A stretch of 64,000 nucleotides of DNA from an uncultured Woeseiaceae bacterium (GTDB taxonomy: Bacteria > Pseudomonadota > Gammaproteobacteria > Steroidobacterales > Woeseiaceae): assembly GCA_947258565.1 (NCBI GenBank), contig CAMYJB010000010.1, positions 58,173 through 122,172 of the forward strand. Reading direction: 5' to 3'. Of this stretch, positions 27,305 through 37,136 are shown in pieces. Position numbers and translations under genes: made by a program. Numbering within the stretch: position 1 is the stretch's first letter; each line of letters starts with the position of its first letter. The notes under the pieces were generated by a model. That model was given only the letters and a program-made list of their open reading frames with translations, was not told where the DNA came from and ran no database searches.

Positions 27305-29503
27305 TTGCCGTCGAGAAAAACCAAAAAGCGCTCCCGCCAGACCAGGAAACCCTACAAGCATCCCATCCCCAGCAGAAATGAGCTCATAGACTTTCTCGAA
27401 AAGGCCGGCAGACCACTGAAAGTCAAGGAGATTATAGAGAACTTTGACCTCAAGGGTGAGCGGATGCGCACACTGCTCGAGGAGCGCCTCGAGGCGATGC
27501 ACCGGGCGGGCCAGATCATCGAAAACCGCCGCCGCGAGTACTGTCTTACGGCCAAGCTGGACCTCGTCACCGGTACCGTCAGCGGCCACCCGGACGGCTT
27601 CGGCTTCGTCGTCCGCGACGATGGTAACGGCGACGACGTCTATCTCTCGGCGCGCGAGATGCGTTCCCTGTTCGACGGCGATCGGGCCGTCATCCGGCTC
27701 GTCGGGTTCGATCGTCGTGGCAAGCCGGAAGGCAAGCTCGTCGAAGTACTCGAACGCGCGGCGCGGGAGGTCGCCGGGCAGTTCATTCGGGAACGTGGCA
27801 TCGGCCTCGTCATACCCGACAATCCGAAGATCGTGCACCGGGTCCTGGTCGCCAAGGGAGAAACCGGCGGTGCAAAACACGGCCAGATGGTCGTTGCGGA
27901 GATTCTCGACTACCCGACTCATATCGAGCAGGCGACCGGCCGCATCGTCAAGGTCATCGGCGCGCCGGACCAGAAGGGCATCGCCACCGATATCGCGATT
28001 CACTCCAACGGGATCCCGACAGAGTGGCCGCGGGCGGTACGCAAACAGGTCACGAAATTCGGCTCGACCGTGCCAACGGCCGCGAAAAAAGGCCGGGTGG
28101 ACCTGCGCGACGTCGATCTCGTGACCATCGACGGCGCCGATGCACGTGATTTCGACGATGCCGTGTATTGCGAGAGAAGCGGCGAGGGCTGGCGGCTGCT
28201 GGTTGCCATCGCGGATGTTGCCCATTACGTCGAGATGGATTCGGCGCTCGACAAGCAGGCGACGGTGCGCGGCACCTCGGTGTATTTCCCGGATCGGGTG
28301 GTGCCCATGCTGCCCGAGGAGCTGTCGAACGGCTTGTGTTCGCTGAACCCGAAAGTGGACCGGCTGTGCCTGGTGTGCGACATGCGTATCGGCAAGACCG
28401 GCAAGGTTTCCAGGTCGGAATTCGTGGAAGGCGTCATGCGCTCGAAGGCGCGGTTGACCTACGGCCAGGTCAACGATTTCCTGACGGGCAAATCGACCCG
28501 ATCGGTGCCCCGCCGTCTGCACAAGCGCCTGCAGGACCTGCAGGACCTCTACAAAGCCTTCGCGCTGAATCGCTCCCGGCGGGGCGCCATCGAGCTCGAC
28601 CTGCCAATGACGAAGTTCGAACTCAACGAGGACGGCGAGATAGCCCGCATTGTGACCGCGCCGCGTAACGATGCGCACCGTCTGATCGAGGAATGCATGA
28701 TTGCGGCGAATGTGCAGGCTGCAAAGTTCCTGCGGCGGCACCGAATATCCTCGCTGTACCGCGTGCACGCACGGCCGGACCCTGAGCGCTTCGACGAACT
28801 CCGTCAGTACCTCGTCTCGCTTGGCCTGAAAGTGCCGCACTCCGAGCACGTCGAACCCATGCAGTTCAACCGGCTGCTGGACCAGGTCGCAGGCCGCGCC
28901 GACAGCGCCGCCATCTCGATGGCCATGCTGCGCTCGCTGACCCACGCAGAATACACACCCAACAACGTAGGCCATTTCGGCCTGGCGCTCGATGCCTATG
29001 CGCATTTTACGTCGCCGATCCGGCGCTATCCGGACCTGCTGGTGCACCGCGCGATCCGCCACATCATTCGCGGCGGCAAGGCGGGCGGGTTCCCGTACGA
29101 CAAAGGCAGGATGGAGCGGCTCGGCACGATTACCTCCGCACACGAGCGGCGTGCCGAGGATGCCACGCGCGAAGTCGAAGCCTGGCTCAAGTGCCAGTAC
29201 ATGCTCGATCGCGTCGGCGAGGACTATCCGGGCGTCGTTACCGGCGTGACCAACTTCGGCCTGTTCGTGCAGATCCCGGAGCTGCAGATCGACGGTCTCG
29301 TGCACGTGACGAGCCTGCAGAACGACTATTACAAGTTCGACGCCGGCCGCCAGCAGCTGGTGGGCGAGCGCAGCGGCCGGCGCTTCGGCCTCGGGGAGCC
29401 GATGCACGTGCAGGTGCAGCGCGTCGATATGGATACCCGCCGCATCGATTTTCGGCCGGTCGAAGCCGAGCGCGAGACCGTTCGATCGCGGCGTCGCCGG
29501 TGA
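27305..29503 (+). CDS. rnr: Ribonuclease R
   Basis: RNase R is the 3'-to-5' exoribonuclease that degrades structured RNA. The product is 732 residues from TTG 27305 (GGAG 9 nt upstream); a TTG at 27278 would add nine residues. It has an N-terminal HTH/basic region, cold-shock domains (VTGTVSGHPDGFGFVVRDD), the RNB catalytic motif TIDGADARDFDDAVYCE with its acidic metal ligands, and a C-terminal S1 domain (GVVTGVTNFGLFVQIPE). The Lys-rich tail of E. coli RNase R is cut down to a short RSRRRR end. It overlaps rlmB by 4 nt (GTGA). Confidence 0.95.
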   Translation: MPSRKTKKRSRQTRKPYKHPIPSRNELIDFLEKAGRPLKVKEIIENFDLKGERMRTLLEERLEAMHRAGQIIENRRREYCLTAKLDLVTGTVSGHPDGFGFVVRDDGNGDDVYLSAREMRSLFDGDRAVIRLVGFDRRGKPEGKLVEVLERAAREVAGQFIRERGIGLVIPDNPKIVHRVLVAKGETGGAKHGQMVVAEILDYPTHIEQATGRIVKVIGAPDQKGIATDIAIHSNGIPTEWPRAVRKQVTKFGSTVPTAAKKGRVDLRDVDLVTIDGADARDFDDAVYCERSGEGWRLLVAIADVAHYVEMDSALDKQATVRGTSVYFPDRVVPMLPEELSNGLCSLNPKVDRLCLVCDMRIGKTGKVSRSEFVEGVMRSKARLTYGQVNDFLTGKSTRSVPRRLHKRLQDLQDLYKAFALNRSRRGAIELDLPMTKFELNEDGEIARIVTAPRNDAHRLIEECMIAANVQAAKFLRRHRISSLYRVHARPDPERFDELRQYLVSLGLKVPHSEHVEPMQFNRLLDQVAGRADSAAISMAMLRSLTHAEYTPNNVGHFGLALDAYAHFTSPIRRYPDLLVHRAIRHIIRGGKAGGFPYDKGRMERLGTITSAHERRAEDATREVEAWLKCQYMLDRVGEDYPGVVTGVTNFGLFVQIPELQIDGLVHVTSLQNDYYKFDAGRQQLVGERSGRRFGLGEPMHVQVQRVDMDTRRIDFRPVEAERETVRSRRRR

Positions 29504-30252
29504 GCAAGTCGCGCTACGTCACGGGACTGCGTGCGGTCGAGCAACTGCTCGCCGGCAACGCTGCGGAGGTTCGGCGAATTTGTGTCGAGTATCGCAGCGC
29601 GAACCCCCGGGTCGAGGCGCTCGTCGCGCAGGCGCGGGAGAAGGGTGTCGATGTCCAGGAAGCGAACCGGGCGCGCCTGAAGCAGATGAGCGGTGAAGTA
29701 CGCCACCAGGGCATCGTCGCCGAGGTGCGCCGCAGCACGCAGCTCGATGAAGCCGGTTTACGCACGCTTGTCGAGTCACGGCTGAGCGAAACTGGCAGGC
29801 CATTGTTGCTACTGGTGCTGGACGGCATCCAGGACCCGCACAATCTCGGCGCCTGCCTGCGCACGGCCGACGCCGCGGGCGTCGATGCCGTGGTCGCGCC
29901 GCGCCACGGCGCCGCCGGCCTCGGGCCCACGGTCAGCAAGGTGGCGGCCGGCGCGGCGGAGACCCTGCCATTCGCGACGGTGGCCAATGTCGGCAGGGTA
30001 CTCGACTGGTTCGCCGACTACGGCATCACTCGCATCGGCACCAGCGATCGCGCGCCGCAGAGCCTGTACGACGTCGCCCTCGATGGGCACGTGTCCCTGG
30101 TGATGGGCAGGGAGGAAACGGGGCTCGGCAAGGCCGCGGCGGCGCGGTGCGACCAGCTCGTGAGTCTGCCGACGCTGGGACAGGTATCGAGCCTCAACGT
30201 CTCGGTTGCTACCGGAATCTGCCTCTACGAAGCGCTGCGGCAGCGACGCTAA
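29500..30252 (+). CDS. rlmB: 23S rRNA (guanosine-2'-O-)-methyltransferase RlmB
   Basis: RlmB methylates G2251 of 23S rRNA. The 250-residue SPOUT protein has an N-terminal substrate domain (GLRAVEQLLAG) and the knotted AdoMet site: LDGIQDPHNLGACLRTADAAG, LVMGREETGLG and SLNVSVATGICLYEALRQR. GTG 29500 overlaps the rnr stop, so the genes are translationally coupled as rnr-rlmB are in many gammaproteobacteria. Confidence 0.96.
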   Translation: MSKSRYVTGLRAVEQLLAGNAAEVRRICVEYRSANPRVEALVAQAREKGVDVQEANRARLKQMSGEVRHQGIVAEVRRSTQLDEAGLRTLVESRLSETGRPLLLLVLDGIQDPHNLGACLRTADAAGVDAVVAPRHGAAGLGPTVSKVAAGAAETLPFATVANVGRVLDWFADYGITRIGTSDRAPQSLYDVALDGHVSLVMGREETGLGKAAAARCDQLVSLPTLGQVSSLNVSVATGICLYEALRQRR

Positions 30253-30310
30253 GCGCCTGAAATTGCGGTGACCTGCTTGCTTCAGAGAGGCGCCTTGGGT
30301 AGGATTCGCG

Positions 30311-30392
30311 TCCCGCCTCATTGGGCGCGGGATCACCTCTTGCCACACCGGGGAGCCGGGTGGCTGTAATCCGCCGGAGTTTTCGCGCGGAT
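30311..30392 (+). promoter_or_regulatory. Structured leader upstream of rpsF
   Basis: Two stem-loops lie in the 160-nt leader. TCCCGC (30311-30316) pairs with GCGGGA (30327-30332), and ATCCGC (30369-30374) pairs with GCGGAT (30387-30392) around a loop beginning CGG. The second ends 20 nt before ATG 30413. Its position and a CCG next to the stem resemble the S6:S18-binding RNA leader known from rpsF operons, but I have not matched the full consensus. Confidence 0.4.
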
Positions 30393-30412
30393 TTCATCCA
30401 GAAGGGACGACA

Positions 30413-31084
30413 ATGAGACATTACGAAATCGTATTCCTGGTCCACCCGGACCAGAGCGAGCAGGTGCCTGCCATGGTGGAACGCTACCAGGGCATGGTTA
30501 CCGGTTCCGGCGGTGCGGTCCATCGCACCGAAGACTGGGGTCGCCGCCAGCTGGCCCATCCGATCAACAAAATTCACAAAGCACACTACGTGCTGCTCAA
30601 CGTTGAATGCGGCGACGCCGTGATCGAAGAGATCAAGGGCGCGTTTCGCTTCAACGATGCGGTGCTGCGCCATCTCGTGCTGAGCCGGAAGAAGGCCATC
30701 ACCGAGGCGTCGCCGATGGCTGTTGCGGTCGCCGAGGAGAAGGCCAAGGAGAAGGAAGCGCAGCAACGCCGCGATGCCAAGGCGGCGGCGGAAGCCGCGA
30801 TGCGCAAGGATACCCCGGAGGAGTCGGCCGAAGAAGCGAAGCCTGAAGAGAAGGTTGCGGCCGAGGCACCGGACGCTGAGCAGCCTGAGGAGAAAGCCGA
30901 CGAGCAGCCAGCCGAGGCTGAAGACAAGGCTAACGAGCAGCCGTCCGAGGCTGCCGGCGAGTCGGATAAAGCCGCGCCCGAGGTGAGCGAGAAATCGATT
31001 GACGAGGGCACGGCTGCGGCCGATGCCGCCGCCGCAGAGGAAACCGCTGCGAAAGATGAAGAGGCTGCGCAGAAGAGCGCCTGA
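30413..31084 (+). CDS. rpsF: 30S ribosomal protein S6 with long acidic tail
   Basis: S6 pairs with S18 on the platform of the 30S subunit. Residues 1 to about 98 are an ordinary bS6 ([38 protein letters not shown]). From about residue 100 the protein runs on for roughly 120 residues of low-complexity Ala/Glu/Lys/Asp sequence ([20 protein letters not shown], then mostly [21 protein letters not shown]). Family members are usually 95-140 residues. AAGGGA lies 7 nt before ATG 30413. rpsR follows 11 nt later. The frame is continuous and ends cleanly, so the tail is not an assembly slip by appearance. Confidence 0.95.
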   Translation: MRHYEIVFLVHPDQSEQVPAMVERYQGMVTGSGGAVHRTEDWGRRQLAHPINKIHKAHYVLLNVECGDAVIEEIKGAFRFNDAVLRHLVLSRKKAITEASPMAVAVAEEKAKEKEAQQRRDAKAAAEAAMRKDTPEESAEEAKPEEKVAAEAPDAEQPEEKADEQPAEAEDKANEQPSEAAGESDKAAPEVSEKSIDEGTAAADAAAAEETAAKDEEAAQKSA

Positions 31085-31095
31085 GGAGTATTGAG

Positions 31096-31320
31096 ATGAG
31101 TCGTTATTCACGCAGGCGCAAGTACTGTCGCTTTACGGCCGAGGGTATCGAGGAGATCGATTACAAGGATCTCAACCTGCTCAAGGCATACGTTACGGAG
31201 ACGGGCAAGATCGTGCCCAGCCGCATCACGGGTACCAAAGCCAATTACCAGCGGCAGCTTGCAACCGCGGTAAAGCGCGCGCGTTACCTGGCGTTACTGC
31301 CCTATACCGACCGGCATTAA
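31096..31320 (+). CDS. rpsR: 30S ribosomal protein S18
   Basis: S18 binds S6 on the small subunit. The 74-residue product has [20 protein letters not shown] and [20 protein letters not shown] typical of bS18. One Cys near the N terminus is normal. A GAGGAG ribosome site precedes ATG 31096. It sits between rpsF and the DUF2232 gene. Confidence 0.98.
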   Translation: MSRYSRRRKYCRFTAEGIEEIDYKDLNLLKAYVTETGKIVPSRITGTKANYQRQLATAVKRARYLALLPYTDRH

Positions 31321-31340
31321 GACGCCGGAGTTCAGGACCG

Positions 31341-32225
31341 ATGCGGGCAGTAGCCAACTGGCTGGTGGCCCGGCCGTTGAACGGAATCCTGGTGCTGGCG
31401 GCCACGTCGTCGCCTTACCTCGGATTCATCAGCGCTGCGCTGATTGTGTTGCTGGTGCTGCGGGACGGCACGCGCGTCGCGACGCTGAAGGCCGCTGCGG
31501 CGGGCCTGTTGCTCGCGGTGATCGGCGTTGTCGTCGGCACGCCGCCGTCGGTTGTTATTGCGGTCGCGGTCGTCTACTGGCTGCCGGCGATGCTGATGTC
31601 CACGTTGCTTGCAGTGACGCGGTCGTTGACGCTGACGTTGCAGGTATCGGTACTCGTAGCAGTGCTGGGAATGCTGGTGTTTTTCGGAATCGTCGGAGAC
31701 CCGGTGGCATTCTGGGAAGCCGAACTGGGAGCTGCCGCCGAGATCTGGCGAAATCTCGGCGCCGTCGAGCTGGCCGACAGCCTGAGCGATGGACAGGCGA
31801 TGCTGGCGGCGCAAATGACGATGTTTATCGTCACGCTGTTGTGGACGATTTACGCCGCAACGCTGGTACTGGGCTACAAGCTGTTTCGGCAGTTGCCCGG
31901 CGAAACGGACCGTTACGGCCGTTTTCGCGACTTGAATTTCGGCCGGGTGATCGCCCTGATAATGGCGTTGTGCTCGGTTATCGCGCTGCTGCTTGGCGCG
32001 GCGTGGCTGCAGAACATCGCGTTCGTCATGTTCGCGGTTTTCTGGCTGCAGGGTCTGGCCATCGCGCACTGGATGCACGGTGAACAGATCCTGCCCGGGT
32101 TTGCAGTTGCAATGGTTTACGTGCTGATGCTGCCGTTGAGCGCGGTCATCGTCGTCGCACTGGCGGTACTGGGGTATATCGATGCCTGGTTCGACTTGAG
32201 ACGCAGGGCGCCGGTGGCGCGGTAG
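31341..32225 (+). CDS. DUF2232 / YybS-like membrane protein
   Basis: A 294-residue polytopic protein with about eight membrane helices and few charged residues. It lies between rpsR and rplI, where many gammaproteobacteria carry a DUF2232 (YybS family) membrane protein. The only long hydrophilic loop is about residues 174-200 (FRQLPGETDRYGRFRDLNFG). Function unknown; the fixed place in a ribosomal operon suggests a general envelope or translation-linked role. Confidence 0.8.
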   Translation: MRAVANWLVARPLNGILVLAATSSPYLGFISAALIVLLVLRDGTRVATLKAAAAGLLLAVIGVVVGTPPSVVIAVAVVYWLPAMLMSTLLAVTRSLTLTLQVSVLVAVLGMLVFFGIVGDPVAFWEAELGAAAEIWRNLGAVELADSLSDGQAMLAAQMTMFIVTLLWTIYAATLVLGYKLFRQLPGETDRYGRFRDLNFGRVIALIMALCSVIALLLGAAWLQNIAFVMFAVFWLQGLAIAHWMHGEQILPGFAVAMVYVLMLPLSAVIVVALAVLGYIDAWFDLRRRAPVAR

Positions 32226-32254
32226 GCAATGAATTGAACGACGAGGTTTAGGAA

Positions 32255-32704
32255 ATGAACGTCATTCTGTTAGAGAACGTGGAAAATCTGGGCAGTATCG
32301 GCGACCTGGTGAAGGTCAAGCCCGGCTATGGCCGTAACTACCTGCTGCCGCAGGGCAAGGCGGCGCTGGCGACGCCGGAGAATATGAAAGAGATCGAGGC
32401 GCGCCGCGCAGAACTCGAGAAGGCGGCCGCGGAAGAGCTGGCGGCAGCCAAAGCTCGTGCTGCCGGGATCGAGGGCATGGAGCTGGTAATTCCGGCCAAC
32501 GCCGGCCCGGAAGGCAAGCTGTTCGGTTCGGTCGGCCCGATCGATATAGCAGACGCCTTCGAAAAGGTGCAGGTAGAAGTCGAGCGCAGCGAGGTTCGCA
32601 TGCCCGAAGGGCCGATCCAGGAGCTTGGCGAATTCACGATCGGCGTGCATCTGCACCCTGAAGTGGACGTCGACATCAACGTGCGCGTCGTCGAGTCGGA
32701 GTAG
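32255..32704 (+). CDS. rplI: 50S ribosomal protein L9
   Basis: L9 is the elongated protein near the L1 stalk. The 149-residue product starts MNVILLENVENLGSIGDLVK and VKPGYGRNYLLPQGKAALAT, then the connecting helix and C-terminal domain (GKLFGSVGPIDIADAFEKVQ). It is the last ribosomal gene of the rpsF-rpsR-DUF2232-rplI run; dnaB follows after 65 nt. Confidence 0.98.
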   Translation: MNVILLENVENLGSIGDLVKVKPGYGRNYLLPQGKAALATPENMKEIEARRAELEKAAAEELAAAKARAAGIEGMELVIPANAGPEGKLFGSVGPIDIADAFEKVQVEVERSEVRMPEGPIQELGEFTIGVHLHPEVDVDINVRVVESE

Positions 32705-32769
32705 GCATTCTGCGGCGACTGTGATGTGGTACCTTTGAACAGAGGTTGGCGACAGACCCGGGGGGTCAG

Positions 32770-34167
32770 ATGGTAAGAGCATTGGAAGAGGGTATTGGCG
32801 CGGCTGCAGATGAGCAGCGCATCAAGGTGCCGCCCAATTCCATCGAGGCCGAGCAATCGCTGATTGGCGGCCTGATGCTCGATTCACAGGCGTGGGACAA
32901 GATTGCCGACGTCATTGCGGCGGAAGATTTCTACCGCAAGGATCATCAGATCGTATTCGCAGCGATTGCGAACCTTGTCGAGGCCGGCAGTCCCTGCGAC
33001 GTCGTCACCCTTTCCGAATACCTGGACAAGCGCGGCGAACTCGACGCTGCCGGCGGCCTGGAATACCTTGCGACGCTCGCCAACGAAACGCCCGGCGCTG
33101 CCAACGCGAGGGCCTATGCAAGAATCCTTCGTGACCGCGCCGTCGAACGTGCGCTCATTCATGTCGGTAACCAGATAACCGGCAGCGCGTTTGCCACCGA
33201 CGGCCGTTCGGCAACGGAGCTCGTCGACGAGGCGGAACGCCTGGTCTTCGAGATTGCGGAACGCGGGTCACGCGGCCGCGCCGGGTTCCGATCGCTGAAG
33301 CAGATCCTGCCGGATGCGGTGGACCGAATCGACGTGCTGCACCAGTCTGACGGCGACATTACCGGCATTTCCAGCGGCTACACGGAGTTCGACAAGCTGA
33401 CGGCAGGGCTGCAGGCAGGAGACCTCGTGATCATTGCCGGTCGTCCCTCGATGGGCAAAACGACGCTCGCAGTGAATATTGCCGAGAATGCTGCTATCGG
33501 ATCGAAAGTGCCGACCGCGATCTATTCGATGGAGATGCCGTCGCAGCAGCTCGCATTCCGCATGATTTCATCGCTTGGCCGGGTCGACCAGTCGCACCTT
33601 CGTACCGGACGATTCCCGGACGAGGACTGGTCACGAATCAACACGGCGGTGCAGCTGATGTCGGATGCGCCGCTGTACATCGACGATACGCCCGGGCTGT
33701 CGCCGACCGAGATTCGTGCGCGCGCCCGGCGCCTGCAGCGCGAGCACGGGCTCGGACTCATCGTGGTGGACTACCTGCAGCTCATGCAGGTGCCCGGGAA
33801 CAAGGAAAATCGTGCGACAGAGATCTCGGAGATATCGCGCTCACTGAAGGGGCTCGCCAAGGAGCTCGAGCTCCCCATCATCGCCTTGTCGCAGCTCAAT
33901 CGCAGCGTCGAGCAGCGGACGGACAAGCGGCCCGTCATGTCCGATCTTCGCGAGTCCGGCGCCATCGAACAGGACGCGGACGTGATCATCTTCATCTACC
34001 GTGAAGAGGTGTACAACGCGGATACGCCGCGCAAGGGTATCGCGGACATCTCTGTCGCCAAGCAGCGCAACGGACCGATTGGTGACTTCCCGCTGACGTT
34101 CGTCGGTCGTTACACGAAGTTCGAGAACTGGGTACCGGACACCTACGCCGAGGAGGCGTATCCGTGA
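32770..34167 (+). CDS. dnaB: Replicative DNA helicase DnaB
   Basis: DnaB is the hexameric fork helicase. The 465-residue product has the N-terminal helical domain (PPNSIEAEQSLIGGLMLD), and the RecA-like C-terminal domain with Walker A GRPSMGKTTLAVNIA, Walker B LIVVDYLQLM and LSQLNRSVEQRTDKRPVMSD. ATG 32770 follows GGGGGTC; a TTG 24 nt upstream is an unlikely alternative. It overlaps alr by 4 nt (GTGA), a dnaB-alr pairing found in other gammaproteobacteria. Confidence 0.98.
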   Translation: MVRALEEGIGAAADEQRIKVPPNSIEAEQSLIGGLMLDSQAWDKIADVIAAEDFYRKDHQIVFAAIANLVEAGSPCDVVTLSEYLDKRGELDAAGGLEYLATLANETPGAANARAYARILRDRAVERALIHVGNQITGSAFATDGRSATELVDEAERLVFEIAERGSRGRAGFRSLKQILPDAVDRIDVLHQSDGDITGISSGYTEFDKLTAGLQAGDLVIIAGRPSMGKTTLAVNIAENAAIGSKVPTAIYSMEMPSQQLAFRMISSLGRVDQSHLRTGRFPDEDWSRINTAVQLMSDAPLYIDDTPGLSPTEIRARARRLQREHGLGLIVVDYLQLMQVPGNKENRATEISEISRSLKGLAKELELPIIALSQLNRSVEQRTDKRPVMSDLRESGAIEQDADVIIFIYREEVYNADTPRKGIADISVAKQRNGPIGDFPLTFVGRYTKFENWVPDTYAEEAYP

Positions 34168-35267
34168 GCTTCGGAGCTCGGGCCCTGATCCGGCTCGGCG
34201 CGCTCGCACACAATCTCGAGGTCCTTCGCAGCGTGGCGCCCGATGCGCGCATCATGGCGGTGATCAAGGCCAACGCGTACGGCCATGGCATGGTGGCCGT
34301 GGCGCAGCACCTCGATGCGGCGGACTCTTTTGCCGTCGCACGACTGCCCGAGGCGCAGCTGCTGCGTGAATCCGGTATCGAAATGCCGATCGTGTTGCTC
34401 GCGGGGGTCTCGACCGACGAGGAGCTCAGGGTCGCGTTCGCGCAGAATATCGAGCTGGTCGTGCACGACATCGAGCAGGTCAACATGCTGGAGCGCGCAA
34501 AGGGGACCGCCGGCGTCGTCTGGCTCAAAATCGACACCGGCATGAACCGACTCGGTTTCCGCCCCGACGAGGCACCGCAATTGCTGCCGCGCCTCGAAGC
34601 AGCCGCGGCGGTGAGCGAGCTGCGGCTGATGACACACTTCGCGAGCGCGGACGAACTCGACAATGCCGCGACCAAAGTGCAGCTTGAGGCATTCGTGCCG
34701 GTAACCCGCGGTTTCCCGGGCGCGGTGAGTATCGCCAATTCGCCGGCGTCCCTTGGCTGGCCGCAGGTCATCGACGCTCGCGCGGAGCTGGGATTTGCGG
34801 GCGACTTCTGGATCCGGCCGGGCATCGCCCTGTACGGCATCTCGCCATTCACAGACAGGACAGGCCGGGATCTCGGCCTGAAGCCCGTGATGCAGTTCGA
34901 GGCGCGTCTGATCGCGGTCAAGCCACTGCTAGCCGGTTCCCGCGTCGGCTACAAGGGCGCGTACATCAGCGAGCAGGATACGACATTGGGGATCGTTGCC
35001 GCCGGTTACGGCGACGGCTACACGCGCCATTTTCGCTGCGGTACGCCCGTGCTCGTGAACGGCAGGCGCGTGCCGCTGATTGGCAATGTCTCGATGGATA
35101 TGATCGCGGTCGACCTGGGGCAGGGTGCATCCGATCGGGTTGGCGACATCGCGACGTTGTGGGGCGACGATCTGCCCGTCGAGGAAGTCGCGCGCTGGGC
35201 AGACGCTATTCCTTACGAGCTGGTATGCGGCGTGATGAACCGCGAAGACAGCGAAATCATCCCGTAG
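34164..35267 (+). CDS. alr: Alanine racemase
   Basis: Alr is a PLP enzyme that makes D-alanine for peptidoglycan. The 367-residue product has the PLP lysine in AVIKANAYGHGMVAVA, the substrate-side loop KIDTGMNRLGF and the catalytic Tyr region (SRVGYKGAYIS, then YGDGYTRHF). GTG 34164 is fused to the dnaB stop by overlap. It converges on the FHA gene at 35289 with 21 nt between stops. Confidence 0.97.
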   Translation: MSFGARALIRLGALAHNLEVLRSVAPDARIMAVIKANAYGHGMVAVAQHLDAADSFAVARLPEAQLLRESGIEMPIVLLAGVSTDEELRVAFAQNIELVVHDIEQVNMLERAKGTAGVVWLKIDTGMNRLGFRPDEAPQLLPRLEAAAAVSELRLMTHFASADELDNAATKVQLEAFVPVTRGFPGAVSIANSPASLGWPQVIDARAELGFAGDFWIRPGIALYGISPFTDRTGRDLGLKPVMQFEARLIAVKPLLAGSRVGYKGAYISEQDTTLGIVAAGYGDGYTRHFRCGTPVLVNGRRVPLIGNVSMDMIAVDLGQGASDRVGDIATLWGDDLPVEEVARWADAIPYELVCGVMNREDSEIIP

Positions 35268-35288
35268 GCGCGCTTCGACAAAGTGCGC

Positions 35289-36152
35289 TTAGCTTGCGAA
35301 GAACCCCATCTTGACGCCGGCAAGCTGGACGACGTCATTGTCCGACAGTTTGCGGGCCTGCGCGCCGATCGGCTGGCCGTTGACGAGCGGGTAGTCGTCT
35401 TCTTTGCCGGATTCCACGTGCACGATGTAGTAGCCTTCGGCGCGCCGGGTAATCGCTGCGACCTGGACACCGGGGCGCCCCAGGGTGGTCAGCGCCTTGG
35501 TCAGTTCGAGTTCGCGCCCTGCAAACGCGCCGCTGAGCACCTGCAGCTTGGCAAGCGGTAATGCGTTCGGCACCTGTGACGGATCGATACCCGTAGCAGT
35601 AGCCGCATGCGAGACGGGTGCCGCGGTTTCCGTGTGCACAATCGTCTCGGTGTGCCGGGGCGGCGGGGGCTCTTCGGTCAGTGCCGCGGCCTCTTCCGGG
35701 TCGAGCCTAACGCTGGCGGCCACTTCCGACGGCGCTTCAGCAGCAGCCGCTGCAGCCGCCGCCTCCTCCGCAGCTCGCTCAGCTTTCGCGAGCTGCTCGG
35801 CACTCTGCTGACCGCTGGGAATGACCATGGTTTTTTCGAATTCGTCCTGCTCGCTTTCCGGCACTTCCTGGTCCGTGAAGCGCAGCTGGTGATGACCGAT
35901 GGTAATGACGTCCCCGTGCTGCAGTGCATGCTTCTTGATCAGCTTGCCGTTTACGTAGGTGCCGTTGGTGCTGTTCAGGTCTTCGAGGAACGAGTCATTG
36001 AGTATGTTGATAATCAGGGAGTGGTGTCCGCTGACCGCCGGGTTGTCGATACGTACGTCGTTATCCGGGAGACGGCCAATCGTATAGCGCTCCTTGGTCA
36101 TGTTGTATTCAGCCAGAACCTGGTTGTCCAGGCTAAGAATTAAACGTGCCAT
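35289..36152 (-). CDS. Double-FHA-domain phosphothreonine-binding protein
   Basis: The 287-residue product has an N-terminal FHA domain (about 24-95) with the canonical residues YTIGRLPDNDVRIDN, SGHHS (Ser/His) and STNGTYVNG. A linker of about 90 residues rich in Ala, Glu and Pro follows. A second FHA-like domain lies at the C terminus (about 195-285: ALTTLGRPG, DDYPLVNGQPIG) that is more degenerate. FHA domains bind phosphothreonine peptides, so this is the probable reader for the kinase encoded just upstream. No secretion genes are nearby. Confidence 0.88.
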   Translation of the reverse strand: MARLILSLDNQVLAEYNMTKERYTIGRLPDNDVRIDNPAVSGHHSLIINILNDSFLEDLNSTNGTYVNGKLIKKHALQHGDVITIGHHQLRFTDQEVPESEQDEFEKTMVIPSGQQSAEQLAKAERAAEEAAAAAAAAEAPSEVAASVRLDPEEAAALTEEPPPPRHTETIVHTETAAPVSHAATATGIDPSQVPNALPLAKLQVLSGAFAGRELELTKALTTLGRPGVQVAAITRRAEGYYIVHVESGKEDDYPLVNGQPIGAQARKLSDNDVVQLAGVKMGFFAS

Positions 36153-36282
36153 GATTTCTCGCCGTCCTCAGTGAGACCCAAACAAGCAGGGAGAGAAGCA
36201 CACGAATGAGACGCCAGCCACGAAACCGGCCGTATCGCTCGCCTTTGAATGCAGTCTCCAGATTACCCCTGCAACCCCAACA

Positions 36283-37110
<828 letters not shown>

Positions 37111-37136
37111 GGTCGCTCTACTCAGTCCGATCGCTG

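Noticed and set aside
27212..29407. A 731-codon open frame on the minus strand opposite rnr
   Set aside because: It is antisense to a clearly conserved RNase R, overlaps the tRNA promoter region, and has no family features.
35272..35288. Terminator between the convergent alr and FHA genes
   Set aside because: The gap is only 21 nt; a GCGC-rich partial repeat is present but gives no stable stem with a T-run.
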